Shown here in pieces: positions 1 to 8,839 of a stretch of DNA of 21,422 bases. Position numbers and translations under genes: made by a program. This DNA comes from Clostridia bacterium (GTDB lineage: Bacteria > Bacillota > Dehalobacteriia > UBA4068). Where the stretch lies: assembly GCA_012515255.1 (NCBI GenBank), contig JAAYYR010000059.1:1-21422 (forward strand), read 5' to 3'. Under the pieces are notes generated by a model. It did not search any database. It was not told where the DNA came from and was given only the letters and a program-made list of their open reading frames with translations. Positions within the stretch are counted from its first letter, which is position 1. Each line of letters opens with the position of its first letter.

Positions 1-47
1 ACCGCGTTCTGGTGATCTGCGCGGCAAAAGAGTCGGGCCGCGCCTGA
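1..47 (+). CDS. Possible 3' end of a convergent gene (partial, unidentified)
   Basis: The plus-strand frame beginning at base 3 reads RVLVICAAKESGRA and stops at TGA (45-47). The hydrophobic run after a basic residue would fit the last beta-strand of a soluble domain, for example a TrkA-C-like end, but 14 residues are too few to identify it. A second plus frame (bases 2-136) is also open up to a TAA at 134-136, just inside the palindrome, so the reading frame is not settled. The bidirectional terminator at 133-168 and the minus-strand lipoprotein gene beyond it make a convergent gene end here reasonable. This is inference only. Confidence 0.25.
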   Translation, partial: RVLVICAAKESGRA

Positions 48-67
48 TAGGAGCCGCCTTAAGCAAT

Positions 68-91
68 CCCGGCGCTATGGTTGGCGCCGGG
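68..91. repeat. GC-rich inverted repeat (hairpin), 8-bp perfect stem
   Basis: CCCGGCGC (68-75) and GCGCCGGG (84-91) are exact reverse complements around an 8-base loop. No T-run follows on either strand, so it is not a classic intrinsic terminator. A 12-bp palindrome, CTATGGCCATAG, follows at 99-110. Bases 1-212 otherwise hold only the possible gene tail and the 36-bp palindrome. Confidence 0.45.
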
Positions 92-132
92 CAAGAGCCT
101 ATGGCCATAGCTACATGCATCGCCGCCCCGCA

Positions 133-168
133 ATAAAGCAGGCCAGCCCTAGGGCTGGCCTGCTTTAT
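133..168. terminator. Perfect 36-bp palindrome, probable bidirectional terminator
   Basis: Bases 133-150 and 151-168 are exact reverse complements (18-bp arms, centre CCT|AGG), beginning ATAAAGCAGG and ending CCTGCTTTAT. The arms are GC-rich in the middle and end in an A-run on one side and a T-run on the other, so either transcript forms a strong hairpin ending in CTTTAT. It lies 45 bases downstream of the lipoprotein stop codon, between convergent transcription units, which fits a shared terminator. The T-tract is short (TTTAT), so efficiency is uncertain. Confidence 0.7.
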
Positions 169-212
169 GGTATATTCTATTTTGCTATACGATGAATCAT
201 GCTGCGCGGCTT

Positions 213-665
213 TTATTCCTGCCAATCCAGGCCGCTTAATAAATCAAAAACCTCATCGCTTCTGATTAGTATATAGCCCGCCGTACCGTCTGCCCCGGCG
301 GTACCGGTAAATCTATAGAACACATGGCCGGTTTCGGTGGAATAAATCATCTCCTCGCTTTGATCCGCATAGACGATTTTTATCGTATAGAGGGGATCGC
401 TATACTGGCCCTGATTATGGTCGGGGTATAAAAATTCCTCGACCTCCGCGGCGGCGAACAATTGGGAAAGAGCAGCGGCTTCCTCGTTGTTAAGGGCTAT
501 ATCCTGCCCGTTGTAAATCACGCTGACCGCGGCGATCGGCTGCTGTTCCTGCGACATCATCGCGCTGTCGGTGATTTCCAGTCCCTGCGCTCGGTTATCG
601 CAGCCGGCCACAAGAAACAATGCCAGCGCAAGAAAAACGCAGCTCCATACAGATATTTTTTTCAT
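213..665 (-). CDS. Small predicted lipoprotein of unknown function
   Basis: The 150-residue product begins with a lipoprotein signal: MKK, a hydrophobic stretch (about residues 5-20) and the lipobox V-A-G-C with the lipidated cysteine at residue 22. It should be exported and lipid-anchored. The mature part is acidic. It contains a segment with alternating hydrophobic residues (YTIKIVYAD, about residues 92-100) that suggests a small beta-rich domain. I do not recognise a family. The start is supported by GGAAGGG about 7 bases before the ATG. The gene follows purB by 145 bases, has its own weak candidate promoter in the gap, and ends before the palindrome at 133-168, so it is probably a separate unit from the purine operon. 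Confidence 0.75.
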   Translation of the reverse strand: MKKISVWSCVFLALALFLVAGCDNRAQGLEITDSAMMSQEQQPIAAVSVIYNGQDIALNNEEAAALSQLFAAAEVEEFLYPDHNQGQYSDPLYTIKIVYADQSEEMIYSTETGHVFYRFTGTAGADGTAGYILIRSDEVFDLLSGLDWQE

Positions 666-690
666 CCTGACGCCCTTCCGGTAATGGTTA

Positions 691-717
691 ATATTACCTG
701 CTCCGCTTCTCAGTCAA
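691..717 (-). promoter_or_regulatory. Candidate promoter for the lipoprotein gene
   Basis: On the minus strand TTGACT (717-712) is followed after 15 bases by TAATAT (696-691). The spacer is shorter than the usual 17, so this is a weak prediction. It sits in the 145-base gap between purB and the lipoprotein gene. No clear terminator is seen in that gap, so read-through from purB is also possible. Confidence 0.3.
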
Positions 718-810
718 GCGAACGCGCAAACCTATCCCGCCGCATCCGGCTCTATCCATGTGATGCCCGTTTTTGCGGCTGCCTATGCGAATTTTACGCC
801 GCCGCCCGTC

Positions 811-2226
811 CTAGAGGCAGATATCCTCATCGCAGGCCGCAGCGGGCAGCTCCAATGCCAGGCTGCGCAGATACAGCGTCACCTGCTCCTCCGAGCGGCC
901 GATGAAATCACGCGGCCTGATCTCCGCCGCGATCTCCGCCGCGTCGAGCGGGAAGAGTTCATCCGCAGCCAAGGCTTCAAGCAGACGGCAATCCTCGCCC
1001 TGCTTCAAGCGGGCGCTCTGCTCTAGGGAATGGCGGCGGATAATCTCATGCATTTCCTGGCGGTTGCCGCCTTTTTTTACGGCGCTCATCAGCAGATTTT
1101 CCGTGGCGATAAAGGGCAGATAGCGCTCTACTTCTTTGGCGATCACCATTTCATTGACGACCAGGCCGCCGCTCACATTATGCATCAGCCTGAGGATGGC
1201 GTCAGTGGCCAGAAATGCCTCCGGCAGCGAAATGCGGCGGTTAGCCGAATCGTCAAGGCTGCGCTCCAGCCATTGGGTCGCGGCTGTCAGCGGCGCGTTC
1301 AGCGCGTCCACCATCACATAGCGGGCGAGCGAGCAAATGCGCTCCGAGCGCATGGGGTTGCGTTTATAGGCCATGGCCGAGCTGCCGACCTGCGTATGCT
1401 CAAAAGGCTCCTCCACCTGGCGCATATGCGAGAGCAGGCGCAAATCGCCCGCAAAACGGTAAGCGCTTTGGGCGATGCCGGAAAGCACATTCAAAATGCG
1501 GCTGTCTTCCTTACGCGGATAGGTCTGGCTGGCGATGGCATAGATACTGTCAAAATCAAAGGCCGCGGCGATCTTCTCGTTCATCAGATCAATTTTCGCC
1601 GTATCGCCGCCAAAGAGGCTCATAAAGCTGGCCTCAGTGCCGGTGGTGCCACGGCAGCCAAAAAAACGCAGCGTCGCGAGCAGATGATCTAATTCGCGCA
1701 CATCGCTTTCAAAGTCCTGGAGATAGAGGCAGACTCGCTTGCCCACCGTCACGAGCTGCGCCGGCTGGCCATGCGTATAGCCCAGGGTCGGCAAGGCTTT
1801 GTAGCGGTCGGCAAAAGCGGCGAGATTGCCCATAACCCGCCGCAGCGCGTCGCGCAGATGCAGCAGCGCCTCGCGGTAAATGATCAGATCGGAATTATCC
1901 GTGACATAGCAGCTGGTCGCGCCCAGATGGATGATACCGCAGGCGTCGGGGCAGCAAGCGCCGTAGGTATGAATATGCGCCATCACATCATGCCGCAGCT
2001 CAGCCTCTTTACAGCAAACTAAATCATAGTCGATATCCTCAATATGATCTTCCAGCTCGGCTACTTGTGCGACGCTGACCGGCAATCCCAGCTCACTTTG
2101 GGCGCGGGCCAGCTCCACCCATAGCCGCCGCCAGATATGGCTGCGATGATCCTGGGAAAACAGGCGCTGCATCGCATCCGAGGCATAGCGGGAGCACAGC
2201 GGGCTTTGATAATGCGTTGTGGACAA
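811..2226 (-). CDS. purB: Adenylosuccinate lyase, eukaryote-like subtype
   Basis: The cytosolic lyase removes fumarate from SAICAR (to AICAR) and from adenylosuccinate (to AMP). The 471-residue product shows the superfamily marks in order: RHDVMAH near residues 78-84, THGQPAQ at 151-157 carrying the catalytic-site histidine, and the signature GSSAMAYKRNP at 281-291, followed by MRSER and, further on, LDDSANRR. The YKRNPMRSE version and a length near 470 match the animal and clostridial subtype rather than the roughly 430-residue Bacillus PurB. The start is a TTG: no ATG occurs before residue 19, the N-terminal YQSPL..RYAS stretch is conserved in this subtype, and GGGAGGG lies about 7 bases upstream. 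It begins 18 bases after the guaB stop, so it is the last recognised purine gene of the operon. Confidence 0.95.
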   Translation of the reverse strand: MSTTHYQSPLCSRYASDAMQRLFSQDHRSHIWRRLWVELARAQSELGLPVSVAQVAELEDHIEDIDYDLVCCKEAELRHDVMAHIHTYGACCPDACGIIHLGATSCYVTDNSDLIIYREALLHLRDALRRVMGNLAAFADRYKALPTLGYTHGQPAQLVTVGKRVCLYLQDFESDVRELDHLLATLRFFGCRGTTGTEASFMSLFGGDTAKIDLMNEKIAAAFDFDSIYAIASQTYPRKEDSRILNVLSGIAQSAYRFAGDLRLLSHMRQVEEPFEHTQVGSSAMAYKRNPMRSERICSLARYVMVDALNAPLTAATQWLERSLDDSANRRISLPEAFLATDAILRLMHNVSGGLVVNEMVIAKEVERYLPFIATENLLMSAVKKGGNRQEMHEIIRRHSLEQSARLKQGEDCRLLEALAADELFPLDAAEIAAEIRPRDFIGRSEEQVTLYLRSLALELPAAACDEDICL

Positions 2227-2244
2227 CAGGTATCCCTCCCCTTT

Positions 2245-3750
2245 TTATCGGCCGAAACCTTGAGTATTTTCTTTCAATAAAACATCATGCGCGCCGCCCT
2301 CGACAATGCTGACCGAGGACACCAGGGTCAGCCGCGCCTCGCTTCTCAGCGTCATGATATCAAGCGCGCCGCAATTACACATGGTGGAGCGGATTTTACT
2401 GAGGGTGATGCCAAGATTATTGCCAAGGCTGCCCGCATAAGGGACATAGGAATCCACGCCTTCCTCGAAATGAAAGCCGCCCTCGCCGCTATCGTAGCGC
2501 TGCCAGTTGCGGGCGCGCGCCGAGCCTTCGCCCCAGTATTCCTTCATATAGCTGCCATTGATCAGCACCTTGGCGCCGGGGCTTTCGTCGAAGCGGGAGA
2601 AATAGCGGCCCAGCATACAAAAATCCGCGCCCATGGCCAGCGCCAGCGTCAGATGATAATCATGGACGATGCCGCCGTCGGCGCAGATCGGGATATAAAC
2701 TCCTGTTTTTTTGTAATATTCGTCACGGGCCCGGGCCACCTCGATCACAGCCGTCGCCTGGCCGCGGCCGATGCCTTTGGTCTCGCGCGTAATACAGATC
2801 GAGCCGCCGCCGATGCCGACCTTGATGAAATCCGCGCCGGCCTCGGCCAGAAAAAGGAAGCCGTCGGCGTCCACGACATTACCAGCGCCGATCTTCACCG
2901 CGTCGCCGTATTTTTGCCGCACAAAGCCAAGGGCCTGCTGCTGCCATTCGGTATAGCCCTCGGAGGAATCAATACACAGCAGATCAGCCCCAGCCTCGAC
3001 CAAGGCTGGGATACGCTCCTTATAATCATGCGTATTGACACCGGCGCCTACCATATAGCGCTTATTTTCATCCAATAGTTCCAGGGGCTTATCCTTATGC
3101 GAATCATAATCCTTGCGAAAAACAAAAGATACCATGCTGCCGTCCTGCCTTAAAATCGGCAAGGCGTTTAGTTTATGGTCCCAGATGATATCATTGGCCT
3201 CGGAAAGGCTTACGCCTTCGCGGGCGAAAACCACTTTTTCAATCGGCGTCATAAATTCGCGTACCTTGGTTTCGGTAGCCATACGGCTAACCCGGTAATC
3301 GCGGCTGGTGACGATGCCCAGGAGCTTGCCATGGGCGCTGCCGTCATGCGTCACCGCCATGGTGGAATGGCCGCGCTCCTCCTTGAGCCGCAGTACATCT
3401 GCCAAGGTCTGATCCGGCATAATATTGGAATCGCTGGTAACGAAACCGGCCTTATGATTTTTGACGCGCCGCACCATCTCGACCTCCATCTCAATCGGCT
3501 GCGAAGCGTAAATAAAGGACAGCCCGCCTTCCTTGGCCAGGGCGATCGCCATGCGGTCGTCGGAAACCGACTGCATGATCGCTGAAACCAAGGGTATATT
3601 GATGCTGATAGCGGGCTTTTGCCCTTTTGTATATCGTACCGCAGGTGTTAAAAGCGATACCTTTGAAGGAACGCAATCAGCGGCGGAAAAGCCGGGCACC
3701 AAGAGATATTCACTAAAAGTATGAGACGGTTCTGCGAAAAATTTAGCCAT
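2245..3750 (-). CDS. guaB: IMP dehydrogenase, Tritrichomonas foetus-like type with CBS domains
   Basis: It oxidises IMP to XMP with NAD+, the committing step to GMP. The 501-residue product has the barrel split by a CBS-pair insert (about residues 103-220), which argues against GMP reductase. The catalytic loop reads GGGSICITR with the nucleophile at Cys319. Asp261, Arg382 and the flap pair Arg418-Tyr419 are present. As I remember the T. foetus enzyme, these numbers are identical there, as are YWGEGS and ARNWQRYD, which replace the usual YRGMGS segment of most bacterial enzymes. The C-terminal TMCNCGAL and [10 protein letters not shown] also match that type. The ATG is preceded by AAAGGAG with 6-base spacing. 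The gene lies 43 bases after purL and 18 bases before purB, so it is co-transcribed with the IMP pathway. Confidence 0.95.
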   Translation of the reverse strand: MAKFFAEPSHTFSEYLLVPGFSAADCVPSKVSLLTPAVRYTKGQKPAISINIPLVSAIMQSVSDDRMAIALAKEGGLSFIYASQPIEMEVEMVRRVKNHKAGFVTSDSNIMPDQTLADVLRLKEERGHSTMAVTHDGSAHGKLLGIVTSRDYRVSRMATETKVREFMTPIEKVVFAREGVSLSEANDIIWDHKLNALPILRQDGSMVSFVFRKDYDSHKDKPLELLDENKRYMVGAGVNTHDYKERIPALVEAGADLLCIDSSEGYTEWQQQALGFVRQKYGDAVKIGAGNVVDADGFLFLAEAGADFIKVGIGGGSICITRETKGIGRGQATAVIEVARARDEYYKKTGVYIPICADGGIVHDYHLTLALAMGADFCMLGRYFSRFDESPGAKVLINGSYMKEYWGEGSARARNWQRYDSGEGGFHFEEGVDSYVPYAGSLGNNLGITLSKIRSTMCNCGALDIMTLRSEARLTLVSSVSIVEGGAHDVLLKENTQGFGR

Positions 3751-3793
3751 AATCTGCTCCTTTACTGCCGTATTACGCTGGCGCGGCGCTGCA

Positions 3794-6700
3794 TTAGCCG
3801 CGGAAATAAGCTACCGCCGATTCAAATAAAGGCAAATCAAAATTACCCGGTACATTGCGGTACAGGTTTTTACCTGTTCTTTCCGTATGGCCCATCTTGC
3901 CCAGTACCCGCCCGTCCGGCGAAGTAATAGCCTCGACAGCAGCTGTCGAGCCACTGGGATTATAAAGTACGTCCATGCTGGGATTGCCCTTATCGTCCAC
4001 ATATTGGCCGGCTATCTGCCCCTGGGATACGAGCTGCGCCAATAATTCCGGGCGGCATAAGAAGCGCCCCTCGCCATGAGAGATCGGCACGGTATAAATA
4101 GCGCCCGGCCGGGTCTTGGCCAGCCAAGGGGAAAGATTGGATGCGATACGCACGCGCACCAGCCGCGATTGATGGCGGCCGATGGTATTAAAGCTGAGCG
4201 TTGGATTGCAAGCACTTGGTTCGACGATACGGCCAAAAGGCACAAGACCCATCTTAATCAAAGCCTGGAAGCCATTGCAGATGCCGAGGATCAGGCCGTC
4301 GCGTTGCGCGAGCAATTCTTCCAGCCGCTCCTTAATCTCCGGGTTGCGCAGGAAGGCTGTGATCAATTTGCCGGAGCCGTCCGGCTCATCGCCACCGGAA
4401 AAGCCGCCCGGCAACACCAAAGCCTGCGCCCTGGCTAAGGCCGCGGCGAATTGCTCGACGGAGCAGGCTACGTCCGCAGCGCTCATATTGTTCAGCACCA
4501 TAATCTCAGCCCGGCCGCCCGCACGCTCGATAGCGCGCGCCGTATCATATTCGCAATTGGTGCCGGGGAAAACCGGCAGCAAAAAGCAAGGCTTGGCGGT
4601 CTTAACCGCGGAAGAAGGCCAGCCGTCGGCCGCATAGTTGTAGGCGGGCTGCGGATCACCTACCAGGGAGACTGTGGTGGGAAATACGCTTTCGAGGCGC
4701 GCATCATAGGCACGGCTTAATTCGGCCAGGGGCAATTCACTATCGCAACCGCTGATCAGCAGCGCTTCAGTCGTATAGCCGAGCAGCAGCCCGATATCCT
4801 CATCCGCGGCCAGCTCCAAAATAAAAGCGGCGGGGCAAGGGCCGAACAGGCGCTGCAAATCCAGCTCCGGATCGAAACGAACGCCCAAATCATTGCCCAA
4901 ACACATCTTCAGCACCGCCGCGGCAATACCGCCGGCGCCCGGAACATAGGCCGCAAGCACCCTCCCCTGGGCGATCAATTCGCGGACCCGGGATAACATG
5001 TCCAGCATACTGTTCGTTTCGGGCAGGCCGTTTTCCTTCAATTCCGCCTGTAAAAGCACCAGCCGCGAGCCGCTTTTTTTCAGCTCAGGGGAGATAATCC
5101 GCCCCGCCTCGGCCAAGGTGACGGCGAAGGACACCAGGGTGGGCGGTACATCGAGTTGCTCGAAGCTGCCGCTCATCGAGTCCTTGCCGCCGATGGCGGC
5201 AAGAGAGAGATCCAGCTGCGCGGCAAAAGCGCCCAGCAGGGCCGCGGCAGGCAGGCCCCAGCGGCTGGGCGTATTGCCCGGCTTACCAAAATATTCCTGG
5301 AAGCTTAAATAGCAATCGTCAAGCGGCGCGCCCGCGGCTACCAGCTTCTGCACGGAGGACAGCACGGCCAAATAAGCGCCGCGGTACGGGTTTTGCTCGC
5401 TAAGCTCGGGGTCAAAGCCCCAGCTCATCACCGAGCAAGTATCGGTTTCCCCTTCGATCAACGGCAATTTTGCCGCCATAACCTGCGCCGGCGTCAGTTG
5501 GCGACGGCCGCCGAAAGGCAGCAGCACGCTGCCCGCGCCTATCGTGGAATCAAAGCGCTCGACCAGGCCCCGCCGCGAACAGCAGTTCAAATCCGCCGCC
5601 ACTTGAAAATAGGCCTCCTTAAAATCCTTAGGCTGCGGCGTCTCCTTAACCGAGCCGGCCTCAATCTTGATCCGGGTATGCTTTTCGCTGCCATTGGTGT
5701 CAAGAAAAGCCCTGTCGATATCGATGATTTTTTCCCCGCGCCACTCCATGACCAGGCGTTGCGCGACCGTGACCTCCGCCACAACCGCCGCCTCCAGATT
5801 CTCCTTTGCCGCAAGCGCAATCAGGCGCGGCGCGTCGTCGGCCGCTACCACCACAGCCATGCGTTCTTGCGATTCGCTAATCGCAAGCTCGGTGCCGTCT
5901 AAACCATCGTACTTTTTCGGCACGGCGTCAAGATTAATATGCACCCCCGGCGCCAGCTCGCCGATTGCCACCGCAACGCCGCCCGCCCCAAAATCATTGC
6001 AGCGCTTAATCAACCGCGTGACTTCGGCATTGCGGAATAGCCGCTGCAACTTGCGCTCCTCCGGCGCATTGCCTTTTTGCACTTCGGCGCCGCAGGTTTC
6101 GATGGAGCGCAGATCATGAGCCTTGGAGGAACCGGTGGCGCCGCCGCAGCCGTCGCGGCCGGTGCGCCCGCCGAGCAAGATCACCATATCGCCCGGTTCC
6201 GGCACAGCGCGGCGCACATTGGCGGCGGGAGCCGCGCCGATCACCGCGCCAATCTCCATGCGCTTGGCGGCATAGCCCGGATGATACAACTCATCAACCA
6301 GGCCGGTAGCTAAGCCCACTTGATTGCCATACGAGCTATAGCCGGCGGCGGCCTTGGTCGTAATCTGCCGCTGCGGCAATTTGCCGGGCAGGGTCTCGCT
6401 AAACGGACGCGTCGGATCGGCGGCCCCGGTAAGTCTCATGGCCTGATAAACATAGGCCCGGCCCGAGAGCGGGTCACGAATCGCGCCGCCAAGGCATGTG
6501 GCCGCGCCGCCGAAAGGCTCGATCTCCGTCGGATGATTATGCGTCTCATTTTTAAACAGCAGCAGCCAATCCTCGTCCTGCCCGTCGATACGCGCCTTGA
6601 TCTTTACGGTGCAGGCGTTAACTTCCGGCGATTCGTCAAGGCGCGGTAAGCGGCCGATGGCTTTGAGATAGCGCGCGGCGCCGGTAGCCATATCCATAAG

Positions 6701-7486
6701 GGTAATTGGCCGCTCCTCCCTCCCCAGTTCGCTTCTGGTACGCAAAAAACGCCGGTAAGCTACAGCCACATCCTCATCAAGGATTTCCATCTCATCGATA
6801 ATTGTGGTAAATGTGGTATGGCGGCAATGATCTGACCAATAAGTGTCCAAAACGCGCAATTCGCTGATTGTCGGGTCGCGCCGCTCGGCGCGGAAATAAT
6901 CGCGGCAGCATAGCAGATCAGCTTCATCCATAGCCAGAGCGTACTCCTGACGATATAGCTGCAGCCGCTGCGCATCGCTGTCGATGAAGCCCTCGAGCAC
7001 CGCCACAGGCTGCGGGCAGGGATAATCGTCTTTCAGCGTTTGATATGGCTCAAGCAAGGCTTCGCGGCTTTCCACCGGATTGATCAGATAATCCTTGATC
7101 GCGGCGAAATCATTGCCGCTCAAATGGCCGCTCAGCACATAAACGCGGGCAGTACGGATTAAAGGACGCTCCTGTTGCGAGATCAATTGTATGCATTGGG
7201 CGGCCGAGTCGGCCCGCTGGTCGAATTGCCCGGGCAAATACTCCACGGCAAAGATATAATCCGCCGGCGGCAATTCAGTAAAATAATCGTCGACCTGCGG
7301 CTCGGCAAAAACAGTGGGCAGACAGGCCGTAAATAAATCCTCGCTGATATCCGCGACGTCATAGCGGTTTAGCAAACGCAAATCGCTTAAGTTATTAACG
7401 CCGAGCAACTCGCGCAGTTCGTCACGCAAAGCGACCGCCTCAAAACGCAGGCCGGGCTTTTTTTCTACATAGACCCGGTAGACCAT
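3794..7486 (-). CDS. purL: Phosphoribosylformylglycinamidine synthase, single-chain with glutaminase domain
   Basis: It converts FGAR, ATP and glutamine to FGAM (step 4). The 1230-residue chain carries both synthetase halves (for example [20 protein letters not shown] in the first) and a C-terminal class-I glutamine amidotransferase from about residue 967. That domain has the nucleophile in GICNGFQ (Cys near 1070) and the His-Glu pair in SHGEGRF (near 1137-1139). Separate PurQ and PurS are therefore not needed. The length is a little shorter than the E. coli enzyme and typical of the clostridial long form. A GTG three codons upstream (7495) could also start, but GAGGTG precedes the ATG at 7486 with good spacing, so I chose that. 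The ribosome-binding site lies in the last codons of purD, implying translational coupling. Confidence 0.95.
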   Translation of the reverse strand: MVYRVYVEKKPGLRFEAVALRDELRELLGVNNLSDLRLLNRYDVADISEDLFTACLPTVFAEPQVDDYFTELPPADYIFAVEYLPGQFDQRADSAAQCIQLISQQERPLIRTARVYVLSGHLSGNDFAAIKDYLINPVESREALLEPYQTLKDDYPCPQPVAVLEGFIDSDAQRLQLYRQEYALAMDEADLLCCRDYFRAERRDPTISELRVLDTYWSDHCRHTTFTTIIDEMEILDEDVAVAYRRFLRTRSELGREERPITLMDMATGAARYLKAIGRLPRLDESPEVNACTVKIKARIDGQDEDWLLLFKNETHNHPTEIEPFGGAATCLGGAIRDPLSGRAYVYQAMRLTGAADPTRPFSETLPGKLPQRQITTKAAAGYSSYGNQVGLATGLVDELYHPGYAAKRMEIGAVIGAAPAANVRRAVPEPGDMVILLGGRTGRDGCGGATGSSKAHDLRSIETCGAEVQKGNAPEERKLQRLFRNAEVTRLIKRCNDFGAGGVAVAIGELAPGVHINLDAVPKKYDGLDGTELAISESQERMAVVVAADDAPRLIALAAKENLEAAVVAEVTVAQRLVMEWRGEKIIDIDRAFLDTNGSEKHTRIKIEAGSVKETPQPKDFKEAYFQVAADLNCCSRRGLVERFDSTIGAGSVLLPFGGRRQLTPAQVMAAKLPLIEGETDTCSVMSWGFDPELSEQNPYRGAYLAVLSSVQKLVAAGAPLDDCYLSFQEYFGKPGNTPSRWGLPAAALLGAFAAQLDLSLAAIGGKDSMSGSFEQLDVPPTLVSFAVTLAEAGRIISPELKKSGSRLVLLQAELKENGLPETNSMLDMLSRVRELIAQGRVLAAYVPGAGGIAAAVLKMCLGNDLGVRFDPELDLQRLFGPCPAAFILELAADEDIGLLLGYTTEALLISGCDSELPLAELSRAYDARLESVFPTTVSLVGDPQPAYNYAADGWPSSAVKTAKPCFLLPVFPGTNCEYDTARAIERAGGRAEIMVLNNMSAADVACSVEQFAAALARAQALVLPGGFSGGDEPDGSGKLITAFLRNPEIKERLEELLAQRDGLILGICNGFQALIKMGLVPFGRIVEPSACNPTLSFNTIGRHQSRLVRVRIASNLSPWLAKTRPGAIYTVPISHGEGRFLCRPELLAQLVSQGQIAGQYVDDKGNPSMDVLYNPSGSTAAVEAITSPDGRVLGKMGHTERTGKNLYRNVPGNFDLPLFESAVAYFRG

Positions 7487-7491
7487 GGTTT

Positions 7492-8769
7492 TCACCTCTC
7501 TTTGCTATGGGACGCCAATAAGGCGGATCTGCCGATATCCCGACGAAAGTAAGCATTGGCGAAGCTGATCTTCCCCACGGCGGCATAAGCGCCGTCGATA
7601 GCCTGCCGCAAGGTATCGGCAGTGGCGGTTACGCCCAGCACCCTGCCGCCCGCGCTGACAATGCTATCCCCTTGCCGGCTCGTGCCGGCATGATAGACTA
7701 TAGCCGAGCCGTCGCTGTCATCGCTGATCGGATAGCCGGTTTGATACTGCTCCGGGTAGCCCGCGGAGGCCATAATGACACAGCAAGCAGCGCCCGGCTT
7801 GAAGCGGATGTCGATTTTCCCCAGCCGCTCCTCCTCCACGGCCAGCATGATGTCGAGGAGGTCTGTTTCAAGCAGCGGCAGCACAACCTGAGCTTCCGGA
7901 TCACCGAAACGGCAATTGTATTCAATTACCTTGGGGCCGTTCTTTGTCAGCATCAGGCCAAAATAAAGGCAGCCCTTAAAAGGCCGACCCTCCGCGACCA
8001 TAGCGCGCACCGTGGGCTGGAAAATCTCGCGCATGCAGCGCCCCGCTATTTCCTCGGTATAATACGGATTAGGCGCGATTGCGCCCATACCGCCGGTATT
8101 CAAGCCCTGGTCGCCTTCCAAAGCGCGCTTATGATCCATGGAGGAAACCATCGGCACGATATTCCGCCCATCGGTAAAAGCCAGCACCGAAACCTCGGGG
8201 CCGCGCAGGAATTCCTCCACCACGACTTTATCGCCGCTGCTGCCGAAGCGCTTCTCCACGAGAATGCTCTGTACCGCCGCCTGCGCCGCCGCTTGATTCC
8301 CGCAGATAAGCACGCCTTTGCCAAGCGCCAGGCCATCTGCTTTGACAACGAGCGGATAGTCTGTTGTCGCCAGGTATTCGGCAGCCGTCTCATAAGCGTC
8401 AAAAACGCGAAACTGGGCGGTGGGAATGCCGTATTTACGCATAAGATTTTTGGCAAAGCTCTTGCTGCCTTCGATCGCGGCAGCCGCGGCATTGGGGCCG
8501 AAACAAGGGATACCGGCTTCATGCAGCCTGTCCACGGCGCCCAGCACGAGCGGGTCGTCCGGCGCCACCACGGCGAAATCTATTTTTTGCGCCACGGCAA
8601 AAGAGACGATGCCCTCAATATCCTTAGCCTGGATATCGACGCATTCCGCCTCCGCCGCGATGCCGCCATTGCCAGGCAGGGCATAAATACGGCCTGTCTT
8701 AGGGTTTGCGCGCAGCTTTTTGATGATAGCGTGCTCGCGGCCTCCGCCGCCTACGACGAGAATATCCAT
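7492..8769 (-). CDS. purD: Phosphoribosylamine-glycine ligase (GAR synthetase)
   Basis: This ATP-grasp enzyme joins glycine to phosphoribosylamine (step 2). The 425-residue product opens with the characteristic MDILVVGGGGREHA. It also carries SKSFAKNLMRKYGIPTA, the lid-region VVKADGLALGKGV and the metal-binding EYNCRFGDPEAQ near the C-terminal third. The start is a choice: an upstream in-frame ATG at 8787 lacks a ribosome-binding site, whereas GGAGGTT lies 11 bases before the ATG at 8769, somewhat long but usable. The family N-terminus also begins at that methionine. A 70-base gap separates it from purH upstream. Five bases separate its stop from the purL start. Confidence 0.95.
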   Translation of the reverse strand: MDILVVGGGGREHAIIKKLRANPKTGRIYALPGNGGIAAEAECVDIQAKDIEGIVSFAVAQKIDFAVVAPDDPLVLGAVDRLHEAGIPCFGPNAAAAAIEGSKSFAKNLMRKYGIPTAQFRVFDAYETAAEYLATTDYPLVVKADGLALGKGVLICGNQAAAQAAVQSILVEKRFGSSGDKVVVEEFLRGPEVSVLAFTDGRNIVPMVSSMDHKRALEGDQGLNTGGMGAIAPNPYYTEEIAGRCMREIFQPTVRAMVAEGRPFKGCLYFGLMLTKNGPKVIEYNCRFGDPEAQVVLPLLETDLLDIMLAVEEERLGKIDIRFKPGAACCVIMASAGYPEQYQTGYPISDDSDGSAIVYHAGTSRQGDSIVSAGGRVLGVTATADTLRQAIDGAYAAVGKISFANAYFRRDIGRSALLASHSKER

Positions 8770-8839
8770 TGAATGGGGAACCTCCATATATCATGACTTG
8801 TATTGCCCATCTTTACTCCAAGCGCCGCCGCCCCGCCCT

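Noticed and set aside
2..136. Plus-strand frame open from the window edge to a TAA inside the palindrome
   Set aside because: It runs through the hairpins at 68-91 and 99-110 and into the terminator palindrome. The alternative frame ending at 47 leaves these as intergenic, which is more natural, though neither can be proven.
7672..8772. Long open frame (366 codons) on the plus strand opposite purD
   Set aside because: Purely antisense to a well-conserved gene. The composition (His/Arg/Ala-rich) is typical of GC-rich shadow frames, and there is no ribosome-binding site or domain.
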